A stretch of DNA of 64,000 bases from Nostoc sp. UHCC 0926 (lineage in GTDB: Bacteria; Cyanobacteriota; Cyanobacteriia; Cyanobacteriales; Nostocaceae): contig NZ_CP117770.1 in the NCBI RefSeq assembly GCF_028623165.1, positions 186,001-250,000 of the forward strand. The letters are read 5' to 3'. Below, piece after piece: positions 8,305 to 16,730 of the stretch (positions are counted from its first letter, which is position 1; the number at the start of each line of letters is the position of its first letter). The notes under the pieces are model-generated. The model was not told where the DNA came from. It did no database searches and was given only the letters and a program-made list of their open reading frames with translations. Both the position numbers and the translations under genes were made by a program.

Positions 8305-8332
8305 ATAACCCAATCTTGGTTATATTATAACC
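8305..8332 (-). promoter_or_regulatory. Promoter -10 and ATAACC/GGTTAT operator-like repeats
   Basis: ATAACC at 8305-8310 and GGTTAT at 8318-8323 form a dyad with a 7-nt spacer, and ATAACC recurs at 8327-8332. On the minus strand a TATAAT box covers 8324-8329. The overlap of the -10 with the dyad fits repression by the XRE protein encoded 50 bp downstream. Confidence 0.5.
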
Positions 8333-8422
8333 TTTTAAGAGTTACTTTATAAGTAATACTTGTAAAATTATATAAAAGTTGATAGAAAGGTCAGTTAGGG
8401 TTGCCGTCATTAATAGCTGAAT

Positions 8423-8454
8423 GCGATGCCTGCGGCGGGCGGGTACGCCATTGC
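8423..8454. repeat. GCGATGCC..ACGCCATTGC palindromic repeat, intergenic
   Basis: This is an intergenic member of the family also found inside genes elsewhere in the window. It sits in the gap between two minus-strand groups. The rest of 8314-8552 holds no gene. Confidence 0.75.
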
Positions 8455-8552
8455 ATCTCTTTAATTAAGAAGATTTGAAACAACCTCTATCAGTTTTGCT
8501 ATTTCTTTGGGGCTAGCATCCCCTGAAGGGATAATAGTTATCACCGCATTAA

Positions 8553-8873
8553 TTAAGTTACCCAAGCCAAGATTTGCTTGCACCCTGCCAGGTAAGCAGC
8601 GAACCATCGATGATGCCCATCATATACAACTAGTCTTTCATTCTCTTTACATACAGTGATTGGTGGAAACTTTACCCCTTCCTCAATTAACCGCCTAAAT
8701 CGCATCAGTTTGTCAGGGTCACACCACTTGACCGGATTTTGAAAAAAGGGGAATAGGTCTTCAATATTAAGCAATACTAGAACGCTTCCATCTTCAGAGC
8801 GTATCTCGCCAATTTTATATCCATCCATTTTAATAATCAAAAACTTTTTATAGTTGATTTTTTCAATCTCCAC
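8553..8873 (-). CDS. ParB/sulfiredoxin-fold protein, 106 aa
   Basis: The C-terminal half shows FRRLIEEGVKFPPITV, then LVVYDGHHRWFAAYLAG. This is the G-H-H-R signature of the ParB N-terminal/Srx nucleotide-binding fold (CTP or ATP binding). There is no HTH or dimerisation domain, so it is not a full partition protein. Its start overlaps the upstream gene by 11 bp, and it is the last gene of a three-gene group with an HNH nuclease. Confidence 0.75.
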   Translation of the reverse strand: MEIEKINYKKFLIIKMDGYKIGEIRSEDGSVLVLLNIEDLFPFFQNPVKWCDPDKLMRFRRLIEEGVKFPPITVCKENERLVVYDGHHRWFAAYLAGCKQILAWVT

Positions 8874-9714
8874 CCATTACTATAACTGGCTCAATCCAAA
8901 CTAGTTTTCTTTGCTGTCTGCCTTCTCCATAAGGTTGATTGCGTAAGAATCCGCGTCTCCAATGAACGCTTTTAGTACCATGTGTACTGCTACTGCCTTC
9001 ACTGCTTTGCGTCCCTTCACGTTTGAGCCGATATCCAAGTCCTAGCCAAAGTGGTTGATAAAAATCTTGCGCTTGCGCTTTGCCAAAACCTCTATTCACC
9101 CTGACTATTTCGCTGGTTGTATCTACAAGTTCAGGGCGGCATTCCATTATCAAAATTAATCGTAGGAAAATTGATTGTAGATATTGATTAAAATCTGTAA
9201 CTACTTGGGGATTGAAATCTTGAGTGTCAGTATATGTAAATTTTTTTAAATTATCACTAATTTTCAATCTGCGGCAGAAAACAGTATCCCTATCTATTGC
9301 AGCCCAATAAAGCAAGTCATCAGATGTATCACAGTGCCAAAAAATTGTATCAATACTACGTTTTTCTGGGGAAAGAACTACACCCTTGGGCAACATAAAA
9401 AATCCTGTTTTCATTGCCCACTGCAAATCGTCAACTTCAACATCTAAATTTGATTGCATCAATGCGCTTAATAAATCATTATTTACCCAGTAAGCCGGAC
9501 ATTTAGCTTGCCCTACTTTAAAAAGCGTGTAGAGGGTAATATACCTTGAATCCTTGGGGTTAGTTTTGAGCGACGAAATCAGAAATCGTTCATTAGTAGA
9601 AAAATATGTATCAGCAACATAGCCGCAAACCTTTTCATAGCTTTCGTAGCCATCCACAGGCAAGGTAGGACGAATAACAATTTCATTAAACCAACCTTTA
9701 GGTTTTTTGCTCAT
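8863..9714 (-). CDS. Hypothetical protein with AcrVA2-like C-terminal motif, 283 aa
   Basis: The C-terminus reads KSVHWRRGFLRNQPYGEG followed by RQQRKLVWIEPVIV. The order of a basic H-W-R segment, a glycine-rich turn, then R..WI.P..V is the one I know from AcrVA2, the type V-A anti-CRISPR, and its plasmid and phage relatives. The N-terminal two thirds are unrecognised, and length is similar (AcrVA2 is about 320 residues). The start overlaps the HNH gene stop by 4 bp (ATGA). The homology is inference and needs a profile search. Confidence 0.55.
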   Translation of the reverse strand: MSKKPKGWFNEIVIRPTLPVDGYESYEKVCGYVADTYFSTNERFLISSLKTNPKDSRYITLYTLFKVGQAKCPAYWVNNDLLSALMQSNLDVEVDDLQWAMKTGFFMLPKGVVLSPEKRSIDTIFWHCDTSDDLLYWAAIDRDTVFCRRLKISDNLKKFTYTDTQDFNPQVVTDFNQYLQSIFLRLILIMECRPELVDTTSEIVRVNRGFGKAQAQDFYQPLWLGLGYRLKREGTQSSEGSSSTHGTKSVHWRRGFLRNQPYGEGRQQRKLVWIEPVIVMGGD

Positions 9715-10661
9715 GCAGCACGCCTCGAAAACTCTTCACGATGCCATTGTAGAGAATCCCGTCTAGGATAATACTGCTGCTGACTGGGTAAGATAATGCG
9801 ATCGCCCCTAAATTCTCGCATTGGTCTAGCGTTGGGTGAATCTTCTCGCAGGTTGTCAGAGACGATGATAGTGTAATCGTTGTTGATGGTGAACCAAAAG
9901 CGGTCAAAAGCCCAGTGGTGATTTTTGCATAGTGACAGCCCGTTATCAATGCGGTCGTCGTAAAACTGGGAGAATGGTTTGATGTGTGAGCCATCAACGA
10001 TGTTTTGACTAAGTGAATCAAGTATCTGTAACCCGCAGAACGCGCAAGTGTGGTTGTAAGTTGAGACAACGATTTTACGGAACGCACCATCTCGCACAAT
10101 TACAGCTTGTTCATCTTCTAATTCTTCTGGTTGGTAGACCTTACCGCCGGAGCGTTGCAACTGGTCTTGTAGTTCAGCAAAGGCGTTGACTTGCAATAAT
10201 GACTCGATATCCTGTGTACGCTCGTTAAACCACGAATTAATGAGTGTGTGGGTTAGTATAGTGCGATCGCTCTCGTTTTGCAGCAGTGACCAGAGTTTAT
10301 CATCAAGGTAGGCGTACTCAACTGCCTGCCGAATAGCCCCAGGAGTGACAATTTTTGCTTTAGATGTAACTGTTAACTCAAATCCAAGATTGGGTTGGAA
10401 ATGCCAAAAGCCATCGCTTCTAAGGTAAAAAAACGGTTGCCCAATATCTGGTTTGCGTACTGGCTCTAGATGACTCCACAGTTTAAGAAATGTGGCGATG
10501 AGTTCAGCAGATAAAGGAACTTGATTTTGCCTAATCTCCCCCTGGCTGATCAGCTCGATAATTGATAGCAGCAAAATAGGTTTATTCGGTGCAACCCCAT
10601 TAGAACGGGATACCCTGAGATTGGCAAACTTATTGATGTAGTAGGCGAGATTTTTCGTCAT
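9711..10661 (-). CDS. HNH endonuclease with SBD/ScoMcrA-like N-terminus (type IV restriction-like)
   Basis: The N-terminal FANLRVSRSNGVAPNKPILL segment (residues 12-31) matches the start of sulfur-binding-domain (SBD) HNH enzymes that cut phosphorothioated DNA. The C-terminal HNH domain is intact: CAFCG (Cys206, Cys209), DGSHIKPFS (His226), Asn240 and LCKNHHWAFD (Cys245, His248/249). The length of 316 fits the family. No dnd genes are in the window, so the modified target is unknown. First gene of a coupled three-gene minus-strand group. Confidence 0.8.
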   Translation of the reverse strand: MTKNLAYYINKFANLRVSRSNGVAPNKPILLLSIIELISQGEIRQNQVPLSAELIATFLKLWSHLEPVRKPDIGQPFFYLRSDGFWHFQPNLGFELTVTSKAKIVTPGAIRQAVEYAYLDDKLWSLLQNESDRTILTHTLINSWFNERTQDIESLLQVNAFAELQDQLQRSGGKVYQPEELEDEQAVIVRDGAFRKIVVSTYNHTCAFCGLQILDSLSQNIVDGSHIKPFSQFYDDRIDNGLSLCKNHHWAFDRFWFTINNDYTIIVSDNLREDSPNARPMREFRGDRIILPSQQQYYPRRDSLQWHREEFSRRAA

Positions 10662-10713
10662 TATTCACATAACTGTATAGGTCGTTTGCCATCTGCCACA
10701 AATTCTTACTGAT

Positions 10714-11172
10714 TTACTCAACTAGAGCTAGAGCAATTTTATTGTTTAAAATAACCGCTTTCGCAGTATTTACTGGTGTATAAGGCATTACATCTTTGCA
10801 ATAAAACAGTGGGTGGCCGGGATGCAAGTTATATGTCACTCGCTGGTAGCCTAATCCTATGAGCGATGCCTGCGGCGGCAAGCTACGCACTGCCTCATCA
10901 GTCAGCTTATCCCACTCTAACGACTGCAAAATCCCCACAACATAGGCGTGGACATTTTTACGACCTTGAGCGATCGCACGTTCTCGTCCCTTGCGCTCAA
11001 CTTCAAACACGGCATTAGTTAGTTGACACACGCCAGCATGACTAAGCAGCGACCCGCTTTTTCCCCCTTTTTTGAGTGAAAAGACGTGGTAATGCAGGTT
11101 AAAGTAAACCGCTACACGCTGACCGTAATAGACGGTTGGGTGAATGATGCTAAATGGATAACGATGAGTCAT
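10714..11172 (-). CDS. Conserved phage/plasmid hypothetical protein, 152 aa
   Basis: The N-terminal part (QRVAVYFNLHYHVFSL, then AVFEVERKGRERAIAQG and RKNVHAYVVG) matches a small conserved family known from phages and mobile elements (YFNLHKxxFSV..RKNVHAFV). Function is unknown. Codons around 10863-10891 are a palindromic GCGATGCCTGCGGCGGC repeat translated in frame as SLPPQAS. It is divergent from the HNH gene at 11311, with a 138-bp shared upstream region. Confidence 0.7.
   Translation of the reverse strand: MTHRYPFSIIHPTVYYGQRVAVYFNLHYHVFSLKKGGKSGSLLSHAGVCQLTNAVFEVERKGRERAIAQGRKNVHAYVVGILQSLEWDKLTDEAVRSLPPQASLIGLGYQRVTYNLHPGHPLFYCKDVMPYTPVNTAKAVILNNKIALALVE
10863..10891. repeat. GCGATGCCTGCGGCGGC..CTACGC repeat inside a gene
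   Basis: A palindromic-family element lies in frame in the conserved hypothetical gene on the minus strand and encodes SLPPQAS. Confidence 0.7.
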
Positions 11173-11310
11173 GATGTGCGTGTGGCTAGAACCCGCATAT
11201 TCTACAGCAAGTATTAGCTGACTAATACTGATAACAGTAATGCAACCGATGTAGTTTTAGTAACTCATAAGCTAGGCTGTTGCCGAAAATAATGAGTATC
11301 TAAAAATACA

Positions 11311-12351
11311 ATGAGCGAGTCAAAGTTTCTGGCGATTGACCCGAAGCTAGAGGATTACTGGCGGGCAATTATATTGTTTGGTAAAAACGTTGCGTGTTAT
11401 AAATTTGCGCTGGCAAAGTCATTGTTGGAATTAGCACCACAGGGTAAAACTATCATCACCTTAGAAGATTTAGCAGAACCGTATTCGAGACATATTATCG
11501 AGCATTTAAAAATTGTGGATAAGCAAACTACCTCACTTTCTAGCCGCTTTTTAAATGCTTGCCGCCAGTTCAACAACGGAGACATAACTAAAACACGATT
11601 GATTGATACTACAGTGCAGCGTGGCTTTGAAAATGTGATTGATGCCTTTCATAACCTTAGCATCGGAGAGACTGCGGTACGGTTTTTTATCGATGAGCGC
11701 CGAGGGGTAAATAAAGGTATTGTCTTGACAGATGAGCTATTTAAACTGTTAGACAAGCTTCAGTCTGAAAACTTACCCCACGAAGTCGAAGCACGATGGC
11801 GGCTTGTAGAGACAGCTTGGGAACTAAACATTTCGCGCAATTTAATATCTATTGGTTACGACCCACACAACCAACTGCTGTTTACATTTAGCGATCGCAG
11901 GCGGCGGGTAGATGTTACTTCATGCCGGGATGCCCTCAACGGCTATCAAAAGGGTAAATGCTTTTACTCATTTGCAGATATTTCGATTGAGCCAATTTCT
12001 GCAAACCTAGCCGATGTAGACCACTTTTTTCCTCACTCTTTGAATGAATACATAGGAAATATCGATGGAGTATGGAATTTAGTATTGTCATCCACCGAAT
12101 GCAACCGGGGCGAAAGGGGAAAATTTGATAGACTCCCTGACACCAAATATTTAGAACGCCTGCACAATCGCAACGAATTTTTGATTACCAGCAACCATCC
12201 ACTACGCGAAACACTTATTCAACAAACGGGCAAGACGGAAGAAAAACGGCAAGATTTTTTGCAGTCCATGTACAACACAGCACAAACACTTTTAGGAACT
12301 GGACGTAATGATGGCTGGAAATCAAAGTTTGAATATCCAGTAACGTTTTAA
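11311..12351 (+). CDS. HNH endonuclease-domain protein, 346 aa
   Basis: The C-terminal third has the HNH layout: GKCFYSF (Cys217, the second Cys of the usual CxxC replaced by Ser), ADVDHFFPH (His238), GVWNLVL (Asn256) and STECNRGERGKFDRLP (Cys264, Asn265). The N-terminal 200 residues are an alpha-helical region without a recognised domain. The usual zinc pair is therefore incomplete. It is transcribed divergently from the minus-strand defence-like group and followed by a small gene on the same strand. Confidence 0.8.
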   Translation: MSESKFLAIDPKLEDYWRAIILFGKNVACYKFALAKSLLELAPQGKTIITLEDLAEPYSRHIIEHLKIVDKQTTSLSSRFLNACRQFNNGDITKTRLIDTTVQRGFENVIDAFHNLSIGETAVRFFIDERRGVNKGIVLTDELFKLLDKLQSENLPHEVEARWRLVETAWELNISRNLISIGYDPHNQLLFTFSDRRRRVDVTSCRDALNGYQKGKCFYSFADISIEPISANLADVDHFFPHSLNEYIGNIDGVWNLVLSSTECNRGERGKFDRLPDTKYLERLHNRNEFLITSNHPLRETLIQQTGKTEEKRQDFLQSMYNTAQTLLGTGRNDGWKSKFEYPVTF

Positions 12352-12384
12352 AATAACAGGTGCAACGTCCAGTTTCTAAAAAAT

Positions 12385-12624
12385 ATGCGCGAATTCCGGT
12401 GTACACGTAACGTATTATACTCACATGACTGCACTGGCCGCGATGACCTTAGAGAACGCCAGGGGCATTACATCTGGGCAATCAACGAAGAAGCTGCATG
12501 GCAAGAAATGGCGCGGCGGTATCCAGAAGAAACCGAGGCGGGGTTTACTGTCCAGAAGTGGGAAAGTTTTGACGTTAAGGTGGTGGAAGTGAGGCGGGAT
12601 GAAGATGGAAACATCATCGAGTAG
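12385..12624 (+). CDS. Hypothetical protein, 79 aa
   Basis: The segment GHYIWAINEEAAWQEMARRY, then FTVQKWESFDVKVVEV, suggests a small alpha/beta protein of phage or plasmid type. It starts 33 bp after the HNH gene. No function can be assigned. Confidence 0.6.
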   Translation: MREFRCTRNVLYSHDCTGRDDLRERQGHYIWAINEEAAWQEMARRYPEETEAGFTVQKWESFDVKVVEVRRDEDGNIIE

Positions 12625-12658
12625 CTAAAACTTTAGTTGCTGTTATACAAATGCCAAT

Positions 12659-12690
12659 GCGATGCCTGCGGCGGGCGGGTACGCCATCGC
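12659..12690. repeat. GCGATGCC..ACGCCATCGC palindromic repeat, intergenic
   Basis: This is a full copy of the 32-bp repeat, lying between two convergent genes. Confidence 0.8.
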
Positions 12691-13139
12691 TATTTAATTT
12701 TCTTAGCTAAATCTATCCAAGCCTCAATACCTTTTGTAGTAGGTGTCCCGCTTGTAGTAAACGTGCAGATACTACGGCTATGGTCGTCACCATAGCTAAT
12801 GTGAATCGGTCGCTCGATACCATAGTAGTACAGCCTATCAAATGGCAAGCGTGTATCTAAAATCCAGTCAACAACCTTATTGCTCAATACATTCGCAATC
12901 CGAAAATCGCAAGCGGCTCCCAAGCGATCGCAGTAGTATTTTCCATTGCGGTTAACTTCATGTGCCATGTGTTGGTCAAGATTTGGGGCAACCCGTCCAT
13001 TTTTTAAGCCTGTTACAGGATCTTTCTGCTCCAAGAAACGTTTCAAGTCTTTGGAGCAAAAACCATAAGTAAGTTGAAATTGCTCTCGACCAAAATGGTC
13101 AATAATAGGATCAATGATATGCTTGCAGAGATTTTGCAA
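12690..13139 (-). CDS. Hypothetical protein, M15 peptidase-like pattern, 149 aa
   Basis: The order DQHMAHEVNRNGKYYCDRLG, ACDFRI, then ERPIHISYG resembles the H..G.A.D..H arrangement of zinc D-Ala-D-Ala peptidases (M15A) as found in phage proteins. The first histidine is not at the usual spacing, so an intact metal site cannot be claimed. It stands alone, convergent with the HNH gene pair. Confidence 0.6.
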   Translation of the reverse strand: MQNLCKHIIDPIIDHFGREQFQLTYGFCSKDLKRFLEQKDPVTGLKNGRVAPNLDQHMAHEVNRNGKYYCDRLGAACDFRIANVLSNKVVDWILDTRLPFDRLYYYGIERPIHISYGDDHSRSICTFTTSGTPTTKGIEAWIDLAKKIK

Positions 13140-13395
13140 AGCGTCTGTACTTTCGGAGTTTGTAGGAAACGGATTAATCTACTTGGTGTACTTTTGATAA
13201 GTGTTAGTGCAATTGCAAAAATCGATAAGGCTTAAATACTGTCCCAACAGAAGATTTTGAGATTCCATAATCAACCGCCAATATTACGAAAACATCATTT
13301 ATTTGCTAAAAACATAATTTTTATAAAATAGCTTTAACTACACAACGAAATTAGAATAAAATTGAATTAACAATAACATATATATTTTTACTTTA

Positions 13396-14481
13396 ATGAT
13401 TAGCTCATTGCGGCTGCTAAATTTTAAAGCATTTGAGAATCAATTGGTTGAATTCAAATCGCTTACCCTACTCTCTGGTTACAATAGCACTGGTAAATCC
13501 TCTGTGTTGCAAGCACTATCACTGCTGCATCAATCTTCCCAGCAAAGTTTACTACAAAGCACTGGTTTATTGCTCAATGGTAATTTGGTAAATATTGGTA
13601 GGGCACGGGATACTTTGTATGAGAATGCAAAAGAAGACTATGTAGGATTTGAGCTTATTTTAAAAAACGAAACTAAAGGAATTTGGCATTTTAACTACAA
13701 CTCATTAGAGAGAGAAGCTGATGTTTTAGAGATTGGATTCAAATCTTTTGATGCCGATATTTATCAGTCAAGCATTTTTAATAGAGAATTTCATCACCTT
13801 CAATCAGAACGTGCAACAACTGTATCAGGAATCTTAAATTACCAAAGGCGAGAACTTAGACAAATTGGTGCGCTTGGCGAATATACAGCACATTTTATCT
13901 ATACTTACGGTAGTCAACCAATCCCCATCGCTCAACTCGCTCACCCGCAAGCAAAATCAAGAAATTTGATAGACCAAGTTGAGGCATGGATAGGAGAAAT
14001 AATTTCTGCTACACACATCCAAGTTGACGCATATTTAGATATGGATTTGGTTAACTTACAATTTAGTGACCATGTTGGATACGGGATTACCTACGTTCTA
14101 CCAATTATCGTGGCAATTCTAGCATCCAATCCAGGTGCGTTAATTCTTATTGAACATCCAGAAACCGGACTCCACGCCCAAGCACAAACAAAGCTGGGTA
14201 AGTTGTTAGCAGTGGCTGCTAACTGTGGCGTTCAAGTTGTGGTAGAAACTCATAGCGACCAGATTTTAAACGGCATTCGTCTTGCGGTACATGGCAGAAA
14301 AATTGAGTCAGAAGATGTGCAATTACATTACTTTCAACGTCAAGAAAACCAAGGTCAAGCTTTTATTAAAGTTGTGTCACCACGCATTAATAAAGACGGC
14401 AGAATTGACCGATGGCCTGATGGGTTCTTCGATGAGTGGGAAAACAGTTTAATCGTTTTATTAGAACCTGCGAAATCATGA
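13396..14481 (+). CDS. AAA15-type ATPase with DUF3696 domain, 361 aa
   Basis: An SMC/RecF-like ATPase. Walker A is GYNSTGKSS at residues 28-36. The signature/Walker B region is ALILIEHPETGLHAQAQTKL near 250. The switch histidine is in VVETHSDQILNGIR. The DUF3696 end is RINKDGRIDRWPDGFFDEW. Such ATPases (relatives of OLD and PrrC/RloC ATPases) are frequent in anti-phage operons, usually with a nuclease partner. Here the next gene, 99 bp on, encodes an HD hydrolase. The upstream 250 bp are very AT-rich. Confidence 0.85.
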   Translation: MISSLRLLNFKAFENQLVEFKSLTLLSGYNSTGKSSVLQALSLLHQSSQQSLLQSTGLLLNGNLVNIGRARDTLYENAKEDYVGFELILKNETKGIWHFNYNSLEREADVLEIGFKSFDADIYQSSIFNREFHHLQSERATTVSGILNYQRRELRQIGALGEYTAHFIYTYGSQPIPIAQLAHPQAKSRNLIDQVEAWIGEIISATHIQVDAYLDMDLVNLQFSDHVGYGITYVLPIIVAILASNPGALILIEHPETGLHAQAQTKLGKLLAVAANCGVQVVVETHSDQILNGIRLAVHGRKIESEDVQLHYFQRQENQGQAFIKVVSPRINKDGRIDRWPDGFFDEWENSLIVLLEPAKS

Positions 14482-14580
14482 CTCGCTTCTGTTGCAAGCT
14501 GCGTAGGCTAGCAAGCACCGCAGGCATCGCTTCCGGCAAGCGCTACACCCATTGCCCCATCCTATGACAAAAATCGACAA

Positions 14581-15144
14581 ATGGAAATATATCAAATCAG
14601 CTTACAAAACTGGTCACAAGAAAGTTACATCAGAGCCTATAAGTTTGCTGCACACGCACATCAAGGTCAAAAAGTGCCAGGGTCAAATATACCCTACATC
14701 ATGCACTTGAGTTTTGTAAGTATGGAAGTCATTGCAGCCCTAAATGTGGAAAAAGAACATGATGGCGACCTTGTTATTCAATGTGCTATTTTGCATGACA
14801 CAATTGAAGATACTGATACAACGTTTGAGGAAATAAAAACTGAATTTGGTGAATCAGTAGCTAATGGTGTACTGGCATTGACTAAAGATGAAAGTTTGGC
14901 AAAATATCTTCAAATGGCAGATAGTTTGCGAAGAATCAAGGAGCAACCCCCAGAAATATGGATGGTGAAATTAGCAGATAGAATCAGCAACCTACAAGCA
15001 CCTCCACATTATTGGAATCAAAACAAAATTATTCGATATCGAGAAGAAGGTATTCAGATTTATGAAGCTTTGCAGGGTGCAAGCCCGTTTCTAGCATCCC
15101 GCTTGGCGACTAAAGTTGAAGATTACAAGGCGTTTATTAAATAG
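14581..15144 (+). CDS. HD-domain hydrolase of the (p)ppGpp hydrolase type, 187 aa
   Basis: The conserved metal site is present: YIMHLSFV (His42), AILHDTIEDT (His72, Asp73) and KLADRISNL (Asp133). This is the arrangement of RelA/SpoT hydrolase domains and small alarmone hydrolases. No synthetase or TGS domain follows. The Glu-Asp pair after HD (IEDT) supports pyrophosphohydrolase activity on alarmone-like nucleotides. It may act with the AAA ATPase encoded just upstream or be independent. Confidence 0.8.
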   Translation: MEIYQISLQNWSQESYIRAYKFAAHAHQGQKVPGSNIPYIMHLSFVSMEVIAALNVEKEHDGDLVIQCAILHDTIEDTDTTFEEIKTEFGESVANGVLALTKDESLAKYLQMADSLRRIKEQPPEIWMVKLADRISNLQAPPHYWNQNKIIRYREEGIQIYEALQGASPFLASRLATKVEDYKAFIK

Positions 15145-15251
15145 TAGCGTTCGCCTTCAGTTGCCCTCAGAACCAATAAACTGGTTAACAAGTTATTGGG
15201 TGCGATCGCGCTTGGCGGGCGCTCTGCGCCATCGCTCATCCGGCACTTCTA

Positions 15252-15731
15252 TTACACTTCCAACTCACGTAGTAGTGCCTCATTTATCCTTTGTGCCTCT
15301 TCTCCACTAGTTTCTACCACATCAAAGGCTTCTTTGACTGCTGCTTGTACTCTAGGCGGCAGTGCTTCAAATTTCTCGTTGTTGAGTATGGAAATGCGGC
15401 AACCAATGTAGGGCATAAAATCAACGAATGGCTGCATTCCCGATTTAATCAAAAGTTTTGATAACAACGTAATGGGATGGTAGGGTTTATCGTTGTCTGA
15501 AGTGCTGTTAATTTCGGATGCAAAATAACCACACAGCCAACTGAGGCTATCAATGTCTTTTTTTAAAGCTGCAACCGTACCATCTAACACTTGCTGGTTG
15601 AGCTTAACAGGCAGATTGTCAAAAATTTGGTCTAATGATTCTGGGTGTCGCTTGTGGCAATAACGCACCGCAGATTCAACAAGTTTATCGATTTTGGTGG
15701 GTTGGGGTTGCCCAAATCCTTTACCAGACAT
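15252..15731 (-). CDS. Hypothetical protein, 159 aa
   Basis: All-helical in appearance, with no recognised domain. Notable segments are DKLVESAVRYCHKRHPESL and FEALPPRVQAAVKEAFDVVE, the latter resembling a four-helix bundle end. It is convergent with the HD hydrolase gene. The separating gap carries a HIP1-containing repeat. Confidence 0.6.
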   Translation of the reverse strand: MSGKGFGQPQPTKIDKLVESAVRYCHKRHPESLDQIFDNLPVKLNQQVLDGTVAALKKDIDSLSWLCGYFASEINSTSDNDKPYHPITLLSKLLIKSGMQPFVDFMPYIGCRISILNNEKFEALPPRVQAAVKEAFDVVETSGEEAQRINEALLRELEV

Positions 15732-15812
15732 GGTAGTTGATGTATTGAATACAGGGATTTTAGCAGGATTTGGGGTTGTGAGGTGGCGATCGCACCCTAT
15801 TTTCCTCTAAGA

Positions 15813-16021
15813 AAAAGTTGAAGTGACGGTGCTATATTCAAAGGTTCTGGCAATTTGGCATCACAAATCTTTGAATTGCCGTTTAAATGAGATATCAACA
15901 GAACAGCCACAAATCGCCTAAGTTGACCCAATGCTGTAGAAGAACAAGAGCAGTCAACCCACAGCGCTCGGTCATCGCTTCGCTACAACTGGCTAGTAAT
16001 GTACTAGAAAATACATAGTAA
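15813..16021. repeat. Left copy of a long direct repeat flanking the BON/lipoprotein genes
   Basis: This copy matches 17155-17404 closely over its whole length, from AAAAGTTGAAGTGACGG to AATACATAGTAA. It lacks the roughly 45-bp CTACAAGACGCTGCGCG-type insertion carried by the right copy after GCTCGGTCATCGC. It is probably a degenerate coding remnant rather than a transposon end. Confidence 0.85.
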
Positions 16022-16106
16022 ATGTGCGATCGCATAAATGGGCAGGTATGCGCGATCGCTCTCTTTTCCTCTAAGAATTTGGTGGGGGCGATCGCTCTGC
16101 TACCAA

Positions 16107-16178
16107 TTAAAGTACTTTGGCTGCCACTTTACCTAATGCTGTCTCTAAACGGTTGGTAAATTCTGAGGAGCGATCGCG
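16107..16178 (-). pseudogene. Remnant of a helicase gene 3' end (copy A)
   Basis: Read on the minus strand this gives SSEFTNRLETALGKVAAKVL and a stop, closely matching the last residues of the NERD helicase at 21047-22930 (SEFTSRLETVLKKVTVKAA). The rest of the gene is absent, replaced by repeats. Confidence 0.75.
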
Positions 16179-16261
16179 AATTGGTAGGGCGATGAGCAGG
16201 AGCCAAAGCAGGATGTATTGATTTGGTCAGTTTTAAAACAACAGCCAAGGCCCTGTTTAGA

Positions 16262-16696
16262 TCACTTAGGCGCACGGAAACCAGCAAGTTGTGCTGTATT
16301 CGCATCTTTAAAACAAATATCCGGCTTTACTTTTTCATAATCTAAGGTTTTGGGTACGTGATAAATGTTGCCTCTCTTATTCGTAATCTTGCCTTTTACC
16401 TGTGCATCACTTGGGCAAGTTGTTTGGTTTTGTGGTTTCACCCCGAGATTTTGTGCTGCTGCTAAAACTGCTGTTTTATTCCCCGCCGATGCTGGTTTCT
16501 TAGAGCTAGAAGTTGTATTTCCAGGGATAGGACTAGCTGCTGTACTAGAGGCAGGACTAGCTGGAGCAACAGCAGTTGGTGAAGAAGGCGTAGTACTAGT
16601 AGATTCTTCAGGTTTTTTACCACAGCTACCTAGCATCAGCACTGTAAATAACGTCACTACAATGCTCAGTTGACGAGGTTTAAGTTGATTGTTCAT
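16262..16696 (-). CDS. Lipoprotein with C-terminal KGKI..IYHVP domain, 144 aa
   Basis: The signal peptide ends in a lipobox LGSC (Cys25), followed by a long Ser/Thr/Pro/Ala linker (about residues 30-75). The C-terminal domain reads CPSDAQVKGKITNKRGNIYH, then VKPDICFKDANTAQLAGFR. This small module, with conserved KGNI, IYHVP and A..AGFR, is found at the end of secreted nucleases and cyanobacterial lipoproteins. It probably sits on the outside of the plasma membrane. It lies 34 bp downstream of the BON gene. Confidence 0.8.
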   Translation of the reverse strand: MNNQLKPRQLSIVVTLFTVLMLGSCGKKPEESTSTTPSSPTAVAPASPASSTAASPIPGNTTSSSKKPASAGNKTAVLAAAQNLGVKPQNQTTCPSDAQVKGKITNKRGNIYHVPKTLDYEKVKPDICFKDANTAQLAGFRAPK

Positions 16697-16730
16697 GCGG
16701 TTAATTCTCTAATATTTAATTCCCAATATT

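Larger units (their letters stand above)
15732..16261. repeat. Gene-free stretch with left copy of a 210-bp direct repeat and a helicase 3' remnant
   Basis: No intact gene. It holds the left direct repeat (15813-16021), two TCCTCTAAGAA motifs (15803-15812, 16068-16077), several HIP1 sites, and a decayed helicase gene end (16107-16178, minus). Confidence 0.75.
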
